63,195 nucleotides of DNA, from contig CACWTN010000010.1 in the NCBI GenBank assembly GCA_902763805.1, positions 1 to 63,195 on the forward strand, read 5' to 3'. Under the pieces are notes generated by a model that worked only from the letters and a program-made list of their open reading frames with translations, was not told the origin of the DNA and made no database searches. The position numbers and the translations under genes were made by a program. The DNA comes from an uncultured bacterium. Lineage in GTDB: Bacteria; Cyanobacteriota; Vampirovibrionia; Gastranaerophilales; Gastranaerophilaceae. Within the stretch, counting starts at the first letter, position 1, and every line of letters begins with the position of its first letter. Positions 28,901-37,184 of the stretch are shown here, in pieces.

Positions 28901-30277
28901 CAGGGGAAACGCCTTACAAGGCTGAATATGCTGAAAGCATCAGGCGGAATAGAGCTGGAGCCTGAGGATTTAATATTCAGAGATTTGAGTGTTAAAACCA
29001 GTCATCCGACAGATGTAAGGATTTTGAATATTTTGTTCAGAAAACCAAACATTAAGCAGGGGCAGTTTATGTCTGATCTCAGATTTAACGGCAGATTATC
29101 TGACCCTCGTATAGTCGGCTCATTCCATATTGTGGAAACAAATATTCCGTTCTTTGATACTACGATGAAAAATATTTCGTTTAATTTCAAAGAAAAAACT
29201 TTAGATATTTTTTCAAAAGGAGAAGTCTTAAGTAACGATATTATATTTAAAGGTGTTCTAAAAAATAAACTTACAATGCCTTATTATATTGAAAATGCCG
29301 AACTTTACACAAAGGATATTGATTTAAACTATATAACAAACAGATTGAAAGCTGTTCAGGCAAACGATATTTCTGCTCTGGATTCATTTGCCGCATTTGA
29401 TATCAAAAATACAGTTATCAGACATATGAAGATAACTGCCGATAGAATAAAGGTCAGAAATATTACAGCAGATAATGTTGAGGCACATATATCAATAAGC
29501 GAAAAGAAGGTATTCAATATTGACAGGGTAAAATTTAATGCAGCAAGCGGAAGTATGGAAGGAAGGTTCTCTTATAACCTTTTGAACGATAATACGTGGA
29601 TACATTTGAACTCTAAAAATATAAATGCAAATGATTTGGCAGTGGCGTTGTTTGATTTAAACAATCAGTTATATGGTAATTTGACGGGTAATGTAAGGTT
29701 ATCCTGCAACGGTGCAGATTTTAATAAATGTATGGAAACCCTGAACGGTTCTGTTATGTTTGATGTCAAAGACGGCAGGATGCCGAAACTCGGTTCACTG
29801 GAGTATCTTTTGAAGGCAGGGAATCTTGTGAAGGGCGGTCTGACAGGGCTTTCTCTGAATAATATAATTGAGGTTTTAATCCCTCTCAAAACGGGTAATT
29901 TCTCTGAAATATACGGAAAAATGACAGTAAAACAGGGTGTTACCGATGATATTGAGATTTCATCAAGGGGAAAAGACCTGAACCTGTTTTTAACAGGACG
30001 CTATAATTTTGCAACTTCAAATGCCGAGATGGAAGTTTTGGGAATATTGTCCAAGAAAATTTCTACAATGTTCGGTCCTGTAGGGAATGTATCTTTGAAT
30101 ACCCTGTTTAATATAGTACCCGGAGTGGATTTATCAAAGGATTCACGACTTTTGGACAAGATAAACAAAGTTCCCGGAATTGAGCTAAACAGCAAGGCTT
30201 TTCGTAAGTTTGTAGCAGAGATTAACGGTAATATTAAGGGCGATAACTACGTAAAAAGCTTTAAGTGGATTAATTAA
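25928..30277 (+). CDS. AsmA/TamB-like inter-membrane protein
   Basis: 1449 aa. One N-terminal membrane anchor (about residues 9-31, VVITLICFAVWLFLIPCIFA) followed by more than 1400 residues of beta-rich repeats with alternating hydrophobic residues, the signature of AsmA/TamB/YhdP-type proteins. These bridge the inner and outer membranes and move phospholipids. A C-terminal AsmA-type segment is seen at about 1240-1400 (LNGSVMFDVKDGRMPKLGSL, then FSEIYGKMTVKQGV). This is the strongest sign that the cell has two membranes. The start is GTG at 25928; no in-frame ATG occurs before the anchor and an upstream TAG closes the frame. The ribosome-binding site is weak (ACGGGAAAATAC). Confidence 0.88.
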   Translation: MIRRDIYRYVVITLICFAVWLFLIPCIFARVIPVICENLSYNSPYVVRVESPELRLNIIPTAKIKAKSISVKSKNSKDELFISGLILKFRILPLVSGRIHIDSIKTDDISLKAEFGAKLRLDKNFVETVKNTKISCDSVDFKKVNAVLVQSNINQTAEYTAEDILYINNGRYLKLNLKSNVNINGANSKEDISIYLPKNNDVNKSKIDVHILNLDIAPLAEYLKNYLPEDLVSAKGIIDADVDKKHLSVIFKNIAVNKKDEAKSMIFPKKLSVDSGLILTGKDITIDNAEIKSDNIDAVVSGTISNYIDRPIPAYNLKVRLNKSRIEDFINMLPPFKTEDIDAYRLKYYKFFGDIIGNFSVKGDNLEPSINGNIFVNNGILTKPIPNAAGASVKLDFKGKYLNFDVIVPAGNNERVNVKGGVELYNVKYADMRVWSTKNVDLATAEEKVVPVHEILNFVIGPVPIMDIKGKGNIDINIKGNRKNPHLWGELNFKNVTTKFVEIPDLILTGADAVLKFDDESAVFNLLKGFVNGKNINIDGTCTMAGKFNFDVKTSGQRLSDLYQVVKTSTMIDDIKNMIPEFNSVQGNTNLKMKVYGSIKDINLIKFNENFFTKGTLELLSNSFDMQGIVTHNANGVINFDNTNVQLNISSFIGQSPMNLGGVIKNDYADISLSIPKLNLRDVVPKGDKFAQDIANIFVKVNAKYSGRTDKIDYGNAEFDARILDVAKSNKLKLSNGAVAYKNGNLKIKDISGTFDSTKSSFYMNLQADNILSEPQIDGTLKLSDFELFLINSFGEYTIIPQKIREYIKSVEFKKGKINLNAKITNNNVKASTDIGGIEFVYKPLNLPVKVINGSLYVRKNYLGLNKINLMADEMPVLIDGGIGNLYKKPDYDIYINSKPKQIFVDKYINNNRIYPLKLRGDIVYWIKIKGPSDNFNIETEANMSKDSSMYYLGATVGDVENAIILSLNMNVLKQKILKIKEFSYDKLIESQGKRLTRLNMLKASGGIELEPEDLIFRDLSVKTSHPTDVRILNILFRKPNIKQGQFMSDLRFNGRLSDPRIVGSFHIVETNIPFFDTTMKNISFNFKEKTLDIFSKGEVLSNDIIFKGVLKNKLTMPYYIENAELYTKDIDLNYITNRLKAVQANDISALDSFAAFDIKNTVIRHMKITADRIKVRNITADNVEAHISISEKKVFNIDRVKFNAASGSMEGRFSYNLLNDNTWIHLNSKNINANDLAVALFDLNNQLYGNLTGNVRLSCNGADFNKCMETLNGSVMFDVKDGRMPKLGSLEYLLKAGNLVKGGLTGLSLNNIIEVLIPLKTGNFSEIYGKMTVKQGVTDDIEISSRGKDLNLFLTGRYNFATSNAEMEVLGILSKKISTMFGPVGNVSLNTLFNIVPGVDLSKDSRLLDKINKVPGIELNSKAFRKFVAEINGNIKGDNYVKSFKWIN

Positions 30278-30360
30278 GCGTTAAAAATATTGACTTTTTT
30301 TTGTACATCATTAAAAGCATAGTAAAACTACACTAAACGGATGATTTTAGGGGTAAATGT

Positions 30361-30388
30361 TAAACTATTTAGCCTAAATATCCGATAA
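30361..30388 (+). promoter_or_regulatory. Sigma-28-like flagellar promoter
   Basis: TAAA (30361-30364), 16-17 nt, then CCGATAA (30382-30388). This closely matches the flagellar sigma-28/sigma-D consensus (TAAA, about 15 nt, GCCGATAA or CCGATAT), with one extra base of spacing. It lies 23 nt before the first rod gene, which supports it. A GGGGTAAAT motif copy lies just upstream (30350-30358). Confidence 0.5.
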
Positions 30389-30410
30389 ATCTATAAAAAG
30401 AGGTATTACT

Positions 30411-31109
30411 ATGCAAATCAATGGCGGTGTAAGATTCTGCGAACACGGTATGCGGGCATCAATAAGGGCTATGCATGTCCAGACACAGTTAATCGGTATG
30501 ATAAATGAGAATATAACAGGCTTTGACAAGGTCGGTTATCAGCGCAAAGAAGGCGTTGTTTCTTCTATGACCGAATATTTAGGTGTTCATGGTTTATCTA
30601 CGACAATTGATGACCAGGTCGGACGTATTATGGTTTCAAATAATCCACTTGATATTGCAATTGCAAATAAAGGATATTTTCAGGTTCAGACGCCTAACGG
30701 AGTAAAACTTACCCGTGACGGAAGATTTAAACTTGATAAGGATGGTAATCTGCTCTCGTTAGAAGATTTTCCGGTTCTTTCAGATGCCGGCATGCCAATA
30801 AAACTTCCCGTAATTCCCGATAACTTGGATAAAGTTGTGGTTGATGCACAGGGAAAAGTCAGTGTTTACGACAAAAAAACAAATACGTTATCAGATGCCG
30901 GAATATTGGGTGTAGTTGATGCAAACGGTGTTGCGGTAATCGACCCAAATATTAAACAGGGTTATAACGAATATTCAAACGTTTCACTGCAGAATGAGTT
31001 TTTGAAAGTTAAGCCGGTTGTTAATAACTTTGAGGCAAACAGGCAAATCTTTCTTATAGAAAGTAATAATCTGCAAAAAGTAATCAGCCAGCTCGGTTCG
31101 GTAAGCTAG
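30411..31109 (+). CDS. Flagellar rod protein, FlgF/FlgG family
   Basis: 232 aa. Rod protein of the FlgF/FlgG type: N-terminal helix with a rod-like LIGMINENITGFDKVGYQRK (about 26-45, the family's NxANxxTxGYK), then IMVSNNPLDIAIANKGYFQV (about 72-91) and TRDGRFKLDKDGNL (about 99-112). The C-terminal helix is less typical (EANRQIFLIESNNLQKVISQ). First gene of a four-gene rod operon with an 11-nt gap to its paralogue. I cannot tell which of the pair is FlgF and which is FlgG. Confidence 0.9.
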   Translation: MQINGGVRFCEHGMRASIRAMHVQTQLIGMINENITGFDKVGYQRKEGVVSSMTEYLGVHGLSTTIDDQVGRIMVSNNPLDIAIANKGYFQVQTPNGVKLTRDGRFKLDKDGNLLSLEDFPVLSDAGMPIKLPVIPDNLDKVVVDAQGKVSVYDKKTNTLSDAGILGVVDANGVAVIDPNIKQGYNEYSNVSLQNEFLKVKPVVNNFEANRQIFLIESNNLQKVISQLGSVS

Positions 31110-31119
31110 GAGGTAAGTT

Positions 31120-31833
31120 ATGTATAATATGTCGGCAGTAACAAACAGATGTGTAAACAATGCAACTATGCAGTTTGATAAGCTCGGTTATATAGCAACT
31201 AACCTTGCCAATTACAGCACTGTCGGATATAAAGGTGTTGCTTTTGAACAGCTTTTAAGAGAAGACGGTTATATTGACGGTGCTATAAGAAAAAATACAT
31301 TACAGGGTTCTATAAGAGTAAGCAGCAACCCCTATGACATCGCTATAGACGGTGAAGGTTATATCCCTGTTGTATCGAAAGACGGTGAGATACAATATAC
31401 CCGTGACGGCTCTTTAAAAATCGGTGCAAAAGGATATCTTATGACGGTTGATGACTGGATGGTCGGTGACGGCATTCAGATTCCGCCAAACTCATACAGA
31501 ATCGAGATTAAACCAAACGGCGATGTTATGAGCTATGATAAAGCAGGTTCTTTGCCTGAAAAAATCGGTACTATTCCGATAGTTCAGTTTGATAACCCTG
31601 AAGCACTTGAACAGGGACACAATAACAAATTGGTTTATAACAGTGAAACAGGCGACCCTAAATTGGTTAAAAACCCTGACAGTATCAGACAAAATGCTGT
31701 TGAAGTATCAAACGTTAATATATATGACGAACTTAATACGATGATGAGGCTGAACGCATCAATGATAGCCAGCTTGAACTTAATGAAGGTTGCAAACGAT
31801 ATGTACAGTAAGGGCATAAATTTGCAGCAATAG
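31120..31833 (+). CDS. Flagellar rod protein, FlgF/FlgG family (second copy)
   Basis: 237 aa paralogue of the preceding gene. Motifs: IATNLANYSTVGYKGVAFEQ (about 25-44), SIRVSSNPYDIAIDGEGYIP (about 65-84), TRDGSLKIGAKGYL, and a C-terminal VEVSNVNIYDELNTMMRLNA (about 192-211) in the FlgG style (SNV, then E and a Met/Ala-rich helix). It keeps the usual C-terminal SNVN motif, so it is the likelier FlgG of the pair. Ribosome-binding site AGGAGGT. 14 nt before flgB. Confidence 0.9.
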   Translation: MYNMSAVTNRCVNNATMQFDKLGYIATNLANYSTVGYKGVAFEQLLREDGYIDGAIRKNTLQGSIRVSSNPYDIAIDGEGYIPVVSKDGEIQYTRDGSLKIGAKGYLMTVDDWMVGDGIQIPPNSYRIEIKPNGDVMSYDKAGSLPEKIGTIPIVQFDNPEALEQGHNNKLVYNSETGDPKLVKNPDSIRQNAVEVSNVNIYDELNTMMRLNASMIASLNLMKVANDMYSKGINLQQ

Positions 31834-31847
31834 GAAGGTAGCATAAA

Positions 31848-32198
31848 ATGAGTTATACGAGTTTAGACGCTTTAGGAAAAACAAACTTAATGATGGACTT
31901 AATCTCTCAGAGACAGAGAGCATTGGGTTCAAATGTCGCAAACGTAGATACCCCGGGGTACGTAAGACGCGATATTGATTTTTCAGCTTATCTAGGTTCT
32001 ATGAACAGTCCGCTTGAAACTAAACTGTCTGAAAAACTCGGACCTTCCGCTATTATGGAAGACAGAACGAGGGGCGAAATTGATATCGCGGAAGAATTTG
32101 CTGAAATTCAAAAGAACTCGCTATTGTATACGGTTGCAACAAGAAGAATGTCAAATATAATTACCCAGATGAGAACGGTAATAAACGTAGGCAAGTAG
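31848..32198 (+). CDS. flgB: FlgB, proximal rod protein
   Basis: 116 aa, normal for FlgB. N-terminal RQRALGSNVANVDTPGYVRR (about 22-41) is the rod-family signature, and the C-terminal MSNIITQMRTVINVG helix matches FlgB. Exported by the flagellar gate to build the rod next to FliE. Followed after 45 nt by flgC. Confidence 0.94.
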   Translation: MSYTSLDALGKTNLMMDLISQRQRALGSNVANVDTPGYVRRDIDFSAYLGSMNSPLETKLSEKLGPSAIMEDRTRGEIDIAEEFAEIQKNSLLYTVATRRMSNIITQMRTVINVGK

Positions 32199-32243
32199 GG
32201 TAACACAGTTTGCTGAGCAGACAAAAAGAAAGGACGCTTAATT

Positions 32244-32687
32244 ATGAGTATAATGGAAGCAATAAATATCGGAGCTAATGCATTAAAAGCACACGGTTTA
32301 AGATTAGATATCCACGCAAAGAACATCGCTAACGTAGATACTCCTAATTATGTACGTAAAATCCCTGTTTTAAATGCAGGCGAAGATATATCATTTCATG
32401 GTGTTATGAACGCAATGAAGGAGGACGTTTTCGGAACGGGAACTCTGCCTTACCTTCAGGGCGGTGTCGTGTTTAACGGGTGTGTTGAAGATCCTACTGT
32501 AGGAGAAAGAATATACGCTCCGGGACACCCTGATGCAGATGCAAACGGATATATCCGCTCATCAAACGTAAACGCTATGGTTGATATGGCAGATGCTATT
32601 ATGGCGCAGAGAGCGTATGAAGCCAACCTTGCACTTGTAAATATCTCTCGTTCAATGGCAGCAAAAGCTGTTGAAATTGGCAGATAG
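32244..32687 (+). CDS. flgC: FlgC, proximal rod protein
   Basis: 147 aa. The N-terminal LRLDIHAKNIANVDTPNYVR (about 19-38) and the C-terminal YIRSSNVNAMVDMADAIMAQ (about 99-118) followed by RAYEANLALVNISRSMAAKA are typical FlgC. AAAGAAAGGA precedes the ATG. Last gene of the rod operon; convergent with the DUF512 gene (15-nt gap, containing a GGGGTAAAT motif). Confidence 0.95.
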   Translation: MSIMEAINIGANALKAHGLRLDIHAKNIANVDTPNYVRKIPVLNAGEDISFHGVMNAMKEDVFGTGTLPYLQGGVVFNGCVEDPTVGERIYAPGHPDADANGYIRSSNVNAMVDMADAIMAQRAYEANLALVNISRSMAAKAVEIGR

Positions 32688-32702
32688 TCGGGGGTAAATA
32701 TT

Positions 32703-33965
32703 TTATAATAAGTCTAATACTTCTCCAACCGAATAATTATCCTCAAAAACGACAATGTTTTTTGCTGTTTTTTCTTTGACGTAATCTAAGGAGTTCCCGT
32801 CAAGAAACAGATTTGTGTATGGTTTAAGCATTATTGACGGTACTATAACATAATCGGCTTCAACGTCTTTTATTGCATTAATCAAATCTTCTGATGTTAT
32901 TAGCCCGGCAACGGTTATGTTTTTACCCCAATATGTTGATTTTACAGGCTGAACTTTAACTGTCAGATTTTCTGTTTTATTCAGTCCTTTTGCAATATAC
33001 TCAAACGCACTTTCTGCCGCAACAGAGCAGGCAAAGCAAATTGTAAGCGGAGCGTCAATTTTTTCGGGGATATCAAGACTGTCAAAATCGTCCATTATTG
33101 TTCTTAGTGAACCTACCCCGTCATCAAGCTGCGAAAAGTTACCGTAATAATCACCTGACGGGATATCTTTATCACATAACAAAAAGAACTCATCCGAACA
33201 GCAGACTTTATCGTATTTTGAAGATATTTTTAATGTTTCTTCCGCCACTTTTTTATCAACTGTTTTAAGCTCGTCGCTTCTGAACTGAGTTACACCCACG
33301 GGAACAATTGCGACAGAGAGCAGACATTCTCCCAATGTAGACAAGTCCTTTAGTGTTCTTTCAAGTTCCTGCCCGTCGTTATATCCCGGGCAAAGTACAA
33401 TTTGTACGTGGAACGGGATTTCATTATCTGCAAACCACCTCAGATTTTCCATAATTTTAGCCGCATTCGGGTTTTTCAGCATTTTTACGCGAAGCTCAGG
33501 GTTTGTAGTATGAACGGATATATAGAATGGTCCGAGGTGAAGTTTTGAAATCCGTTCTTTGTCTTTGTCCGTAAGGTTTGTTGTTGTAATATAAGTTCCC
33601 TGAAGGTATGAAAGCCTGTAGTCATCATCTTTTACATAAAGAGTATCTCTCAGACCTTTCGGTTGCTGGGCGACAAAACAGAAAATGCAGTTATTCAGAC
33701 ATGGTTTCACTTTATCAAAAACCGCACTTTCAAAAACGATACCCAAATCCTCATCAAAGTCTTTTTCAAGCTCAATTTCTTCAATTTCACCGTCGGTTTT
33801 TTGTATCTCAAGCGTGATTAGCTCGTTTTTGCACAAAAATTTGTAATCAATCATATCCTGCATTTTTTCGCCGTCGATTGATAAAATAATATCCCCTTTT
33901 GATATCTCGAGTTCTTCAGCTATTGAGCCTTCAAGAACATCACTAACGAGAGCCGGCATTTTCAA
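32703..33965 (-). CDS. PDZ/DUF512 radical SAM protein
   Basis: 420 aa. An N-terminal PDZ-like module (about 1-75, VLEGSIAEELEISKGDIILS) is followed by a radical SAM cluster motif CLNNCIFC (about residues 88-95, CxxxCxxC) and a C-terminal DUF512-type domain. The family is found in Cyanobacteria and Firmicutes. Its reaction is not established as far as I know. It shares a 23-bp overlap with the upstream PadR regulator gene, so the two form an operon. The start ATG at 33965 lies inside the padR end. Confidence 0.9.
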   Translation of the reverse strand: MKMPALVSDVLEGSIAEELEISKGDIILSIDGEKMQDMIDYKFLCKNELITLEIQKTDGEIEEIELEKDFDEDLGIVFESAVFDKVKPCLNNCIFCFVAQQPKGLRDTLYVKDDDYRLSYLQGTYITTTNLTDKDKERISKLHLGPFYISVHTTNPELRVKMLKNPNAAKIMENLRWFADNEIPFHVQIVLCPGYNDGQELERTLKDLSTLGECLLSVAIVPVGVTQFRSDELKTVDKKVAEETLKISSKYDKVCCSDEFFLLCDKDIPSGDYYGNFSQLDDGVGSLRTIMDDFDSLDIPEKIDAPLTICFACSVAAESAFEYIAKGLNKTENLTVKVQPVKSTYWGKNITVAGLITSEDLINAIKDVEADYVIVPSIMLKPYTNLFLDGNSLDYVKEKTAKNIVVFEDNYSVGEVLDLL

Positions 33966-34455
33966 ATCCTTCCAGAAGTGATATAAAGTTTTTATATTCG
34001 CAAATCAGGTTGTCAAAAACCATTTTCGGGTAAAAAGACAAATCCTTGAAGGTCATTATGTTTTTTGTGTCAACAATTATGCTCTCTGCTTTTGCTTTTA
34101 ATAACCGTATCATACCAGCCTGTTCTTCTTTATCTAAGATATCTGCGCAGGCTAATTTTATTCTTGACATTGGTAAGAACTGAATAGGATTTTCAAGCGG
34201 TTCTTCCAATATTAAGCGTTTAAGCTCTTCTTTTCCTTCATTTGTAATTGAGTAGTAAGTTGAAGGTCTGCCGCCTTCCGATATAGCTTTTTGAGTTTTA
34301 ACAAATCCGCCCTTTTCAAGCCTTCTGAGAGCAGGCTTAATTGTTCCGTAACTTGGGGTTGTGAGTACGGAAAAATCGCCTCTTATCTCTTTTGATACGC
34401 CGTACATTGTTAATACGGTTTTATTAAGTTCAAATAAAATTAACAGTTCAATCAT
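33943..34455 (-). CDS. PadR-family transcriptional regulator
   Basis: 170 aa. N-terminal winged helix (about 1-75) with TTPSYGTIKPALRRLEKGGF, the recognition helix and wing of PadR, and GRPSTYYSITNEGKEELKRL (about 62-81), the hallmark of the family. The C-terminal helices form the dimer interface. Overlaps the DUF512 gene by 23 bp. Likely controls its own operon and perhaps the divergent LysM-like gene 200 bp away. The inducer is unknown. Confidence 0.93.
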   Translation of the reverse strand: MIELLILFELNKTVLTMYGVSKEIRGDFSVLTTPSYGTIKPALRRLEKGGFVKTQKAISEGGRPSTYYSITNEGKEELKRLILEEPLENPIQFLPMSRIKLACADILDKEEQAGMIRLLKAKAESIIVDTKNIMTFKDLSFYPKMVFDNLICEYKNFISLLEGFENAGSR

Positions 34456-34600
34456 AAAACAATTATATCACATCGATACATATTTTTCCAAATGTTGAAC
34501 AAAAAGCCTGAAAGTATATTTATCTTTTGACATTTTTCAACAAAAATGAAGCAACGAACTTGAAAATATATTTACCCCTCCTGATACATTTTTTTACAAT

Positions 34601-34636
34601 AAGTCAATTCCTTTTAATATAAATACTTTATATAAA
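34601..34636 (+). promoter_or_regulatory. Unusual promoter class, copy B
   Basis: AAGTCA (34601-34606) followed by ATT, a 17-bp spacer ending in AAA, then TACTTTATATAAA (TACTTT at 34624-34629). Same spacing and flanks as copies A, C, D and E. About 28 nt before the start at 34657. TTTACAAT lies directly upstream of the -35 box. Confidence 0.6.
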
Positions 34637-34656
34637 TAAGAAAAGAGGATATTATT

Positions 34657-35043
34657 ATGATTAGTTCAGTTAGTTCGACTCAGAAAGCAGAGCCTGTTAA
34701 AAAGCAAACTTCAGGAGCAAAGTATCTGAAAACTTCTTCCGTAAAAAGCAGGTTGATGCAGTACGTAGATAAATTTGAAAGCAGCGACCCGAAAGTTAAT
34801 ATTAAAAAAGCTTTAAAAGACGGCTCTTTAGAGTATACAGAACCAACAAAACTTTTTGGGTTGATTACGTTGAGAAAAGGTTTTTATACTTACAGGCCTG
34901 ACAAAAATGAAACAGTTGGTGAAATTAAACAAAAATTCGGTATAAAGGATAATGTAATTAAAGAGATGAACTCTATTGACAATGATGATTATTGTCCTGT
35001 CAGTAACCAAATTTATGTAATATACTTCAGGTTGGACGAATAA
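34657..35043 (+). CDS. Small protein with a LysM-like C-terminal domain
   Basis: 128 aa. Residues 1-40 are a basic, Ser/Lys-rich, probably disordered tail. Residues 70-125 resemble a LysM fold: YTYRPDKNETVGEIKQKFGI, then VIKEMNSID and NQIYVIY, matching the family order YTVxxGDTLxxIAxxYGV...LxxxN...QxLxI. LysM domains bind peptidoglycan or chitin. No Sec signal peptide is present, so how it would reach the wall is unclear. AAGAGGA precedes the ATG. Transcribed alone from an unusual-class promoter; its stop is 22 bp from the convergent GGDEF gene. Confidence 0.75.
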   Translation: MISSVSSTQKAEPVKKQTSGAKYLKTSSVKSRLMQYVDKFESSDPKVNIKKALKDGSLEYTEPTKLFGLITLRKGFYTYRPDKNETVGEIKQKFGIKDNVIKEMNSIDNDDYCPVSNQIYVIYFRLDE

Positions 35044-35065
35044 ATTTACCCCCGGTAATTTACCC

Positions 35066-36967
35066 CTAATCAAAATCATTTCTAACGATTGAGATAAACT
35101 CATGAGCAAGTCTTTCGCTCCATTTTGAGTTGATTTCTCCGATAATAATCTTGAGTGCTGATTCTTTTGTTTTTGCGTCACGGTAAGGACGGTTTTCAAG
35201 AAGTGCAAAATATGAATCAATAATAAGTATTATTTGTGATTCAATAGGAATTTCTTCGCCTGAAATATGGTTCGGATATCCGCTTCCGTTCCAGTTTTCG
35301 TGGTGTTTTTCTATGATTGGTATTATTTCCGTAATGTCGGATATTTTTGTTATTGGTTTTAAAATCTCTCTTGCTGCAATTATCGGGTGTTGTTTTATAG
35401 ATTCTTTGTCTTCGTTGCTAAGTGGTTCGGTCTTGTTCAGAAGCTCTTTCGGAAGCATTGTATTCCCGATATCATAGAGAAGAACTGCAATTTTAAGCTT
35501 GTCTATTTGTTCTTTTGGTAAGTCAAATCTTTTTGCAAGCAGAGTTGCAAGCTGAACTTTTTGTTTCACGCTTCCGTCATTGTGATCGGGATTGTAGGTT
35601 GAAACGAGGGCATCAGCCACCTGATAAAGCTTTTCGTTGCTGAAATTAAGCTCTTTTAATTTTTGTGTCAGAAGTTTAGCCGTAGTTTCTTCAACAGGAA
35701 TACGGTGTTTTGTAAGGATATCAATGTAAGTCTTAATAGCGACATCCTGCCAGGAGGTATTCTTTGAAGGTTTTGCAAGTGTTACTCTGTTTCTGCCTTT
35801 TCTCTTTGATTCATACATAGCCTGGTCGGTGAGTTCAAGCAATTCGTCAAGGTCATCTGAGTGCTCAAGATAAGTTGCGACACCGACACTTGCCGTAATG
35901 TGCCCGATTTTTTCCAGCTCAACTCCTTCTATTGCTTTTCTGATACGCTCTGCTGCAACAAGTCCGCCCGCAGAATCAATGCCGGGAAGAATAAGGTTAA
36001 ATTCTTCACCGCCCATTCTTGCCGCAATATCAATTGAGCGTGCGTTGCTTTTTAACACTTCCGCAATAGCTTTTATTGCAATATCACCGTAATTATGACC
36101 GTAAACATCGTTAATCTGTTTTAAGTGGTCGAGGTCAAGCCCTATTATAGTAAAATGCTGGTTCTGACGGTCTGCACGGATTGCTTCTTTTTTTATAAAC
36201 TCTTCAAAATATCTTCTGTTGAATAGTCCTGTCATACTGTCTGTAACGGCCTGCTCTTTAACAGCCTGAAACAGGTCTGCAATAGTTATTGCAAGCTCAA
36301 TCTGCTTTGCAAACAAACCAAGGAAGTTCATCTCGCTTCCGCTGACTTTTTCACGTGATGAAAATACAATAAGTGAACCGAAATGAATTTCTTTTGACAT
36401 AAGCGGAACAAGAATGTACGATTTCATGTTTGTTTCTTTGAAGAAGTTTGCAAGACGCTCCTTATCCAAATCAGGCAAAAAACCGCCAATAAGCTCCGTA
36501 ATGTTTGTTGACTGATAAATAGTGTTGTTAATAACCGCATCTCTCAGTTCTTCAATTTCAGGATAGACCATTTTGTAATCTGAAAGCTTGCAGTGAAAAA
36601 TTTTTGCAAATCTTTCCGCAAAATCTTCTCTGGAAGCTGCTGCAACCTGAATGTAACTTTCGTTATTTTTGATTTGAGGTTTTATTATAAAGCTGTATAC
36701 ATATCCAAGTTCGCCCTGCAGACTGTTAACTATGGCATTAAGTACGTTTGATAAAGGCTCAGAGGAGTTCATCATATTCCATATATGCTGCAGAGTAAGC
36801 ATTTGTTTGTTGGCTCTGTCCAGTTCTTTTGTTCTCTGTTCGATTTCAGCTTCAAGTTTTGCATTGCGTTCAAAAACTTCAAGCAGAGTTTTACTGCCGT
36901 AATAGATAGAAGAATCTACTGCGTCAAGTCGGGATTTATACTTTTTTAAACTGTCGAAAAAGCCCAA
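35066..36967 (-). CDS. GAF-GGDEF-HD hybrid c-di-GMP protein
   Basis: 633 aa, cytoplasmic. A short coiled coil (about 20-65) is followed by a GAF-type sensor (about 65-225) and a GGDEF domain (about 235-395). The GGDEF active site is GGEEF (near residue 320) and the I-site RSID stands five residues before it. The C-terminal domain (about 420-633) is HD-GYP-like: it keeps HHENWNGSGYP (about 560) but the metal-binding HD is changed to YD (LLYDIGNT, about 497), and IDSYFALLENRPYR replaces the usual aspartate-rich D-FDAL motif in part. So synthesis is likely, while hydrolysis by the HD domain is doubtful. Runs alone on the minus strand. Confidence 0.93.
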   Translation of the reverse strand: MGFFDSLKKYKSRLDAVDSSIYYGSKTLLEVFERNAKLEAEIEQRTKELDRANKQMLTLQHIWNMMNSSEPLSNVLNAIVNSLQGELGYVYSFIIKPQIKNNESYIQVAAASREDFAERFAKIFHCKLSDYKMVYPEIEELRDAVINNTIYQSTNITELIGGFLPDLDKERLANFFKETNMKSYILVPLMSKEIHFGSLIVFSSREKVSGSEMNFLGLFAKQIELAITIADLFQAVKEQAVTDSMTGLFNRRYFEEFIKKEAIRADRQNQHFTIIGLDLDHLKQINDVYGHNYGDIAIKAIAEVLKSNARSIDIAARMGGEEFNLILPGIDSAGGLVAAERIRKAIEGVELEKIGHITASVGVATYLEHSDDLDELLELTDQAMYESKRKGRNRVTLAKPSKNTSWQDVAIKTYIDILTKHRIPVEETTAKLLTQKLKELNFSNEKLYQVADALVSTYNPDHNDGSVKQKVQLATLLAKRFDLPKEQIDKLKIAVLLYDIGNTMLPKELLNKTEPLSNEDKESIKQHPIIAAREILKPITKISDITEIIPIIEKHHENWNGSGYPNHISGEEIPIESQIILIIDSYFALLENRPYRDAKTKESALKIIIGEINSKWSERLAHEFISIVRNDFD

Positions 36968-37060
36968 TTTGCTTTACCTCAATTTATCAATACCGATTTA
37001 TTATAGCATATTATTAATCCACCGTAAACCCTGTTTTAGCGGATTTATCCACAGATAAAA

Positions 37061-37134
37061 CCTCCTTGACGGGAGTCGAACCCGTGACCTTTGGCTTCGG
37101 AAACCAACACTCTATCCAACTGAGCTACAAGGAG
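37061..37134 (-). tRNA. tRNA-Arg (anticodon CCG)
   Basis: Full cloverleaf on the minus strand: acceptor CTCCTTG/CAAGGAG, D-arm GCTC...GAGT, anticodon arm TTGGT-TTCCGAA-GCCAA with anticodon CCG, T-arm ACGGG-TTCGACT-CCCGT, discriminator G. The CCA end is not encoded. It lies downstream of uppS on the same strand; a TATTATTTT/AAAATAATA inverted repeat (37142-37184) separates them. Confidence 0.95.
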
Positions 37135-37184
37135 GTACACTATTATTTTAGATTAAGACGGCTCCGCTCGTCAACAAAATAATA

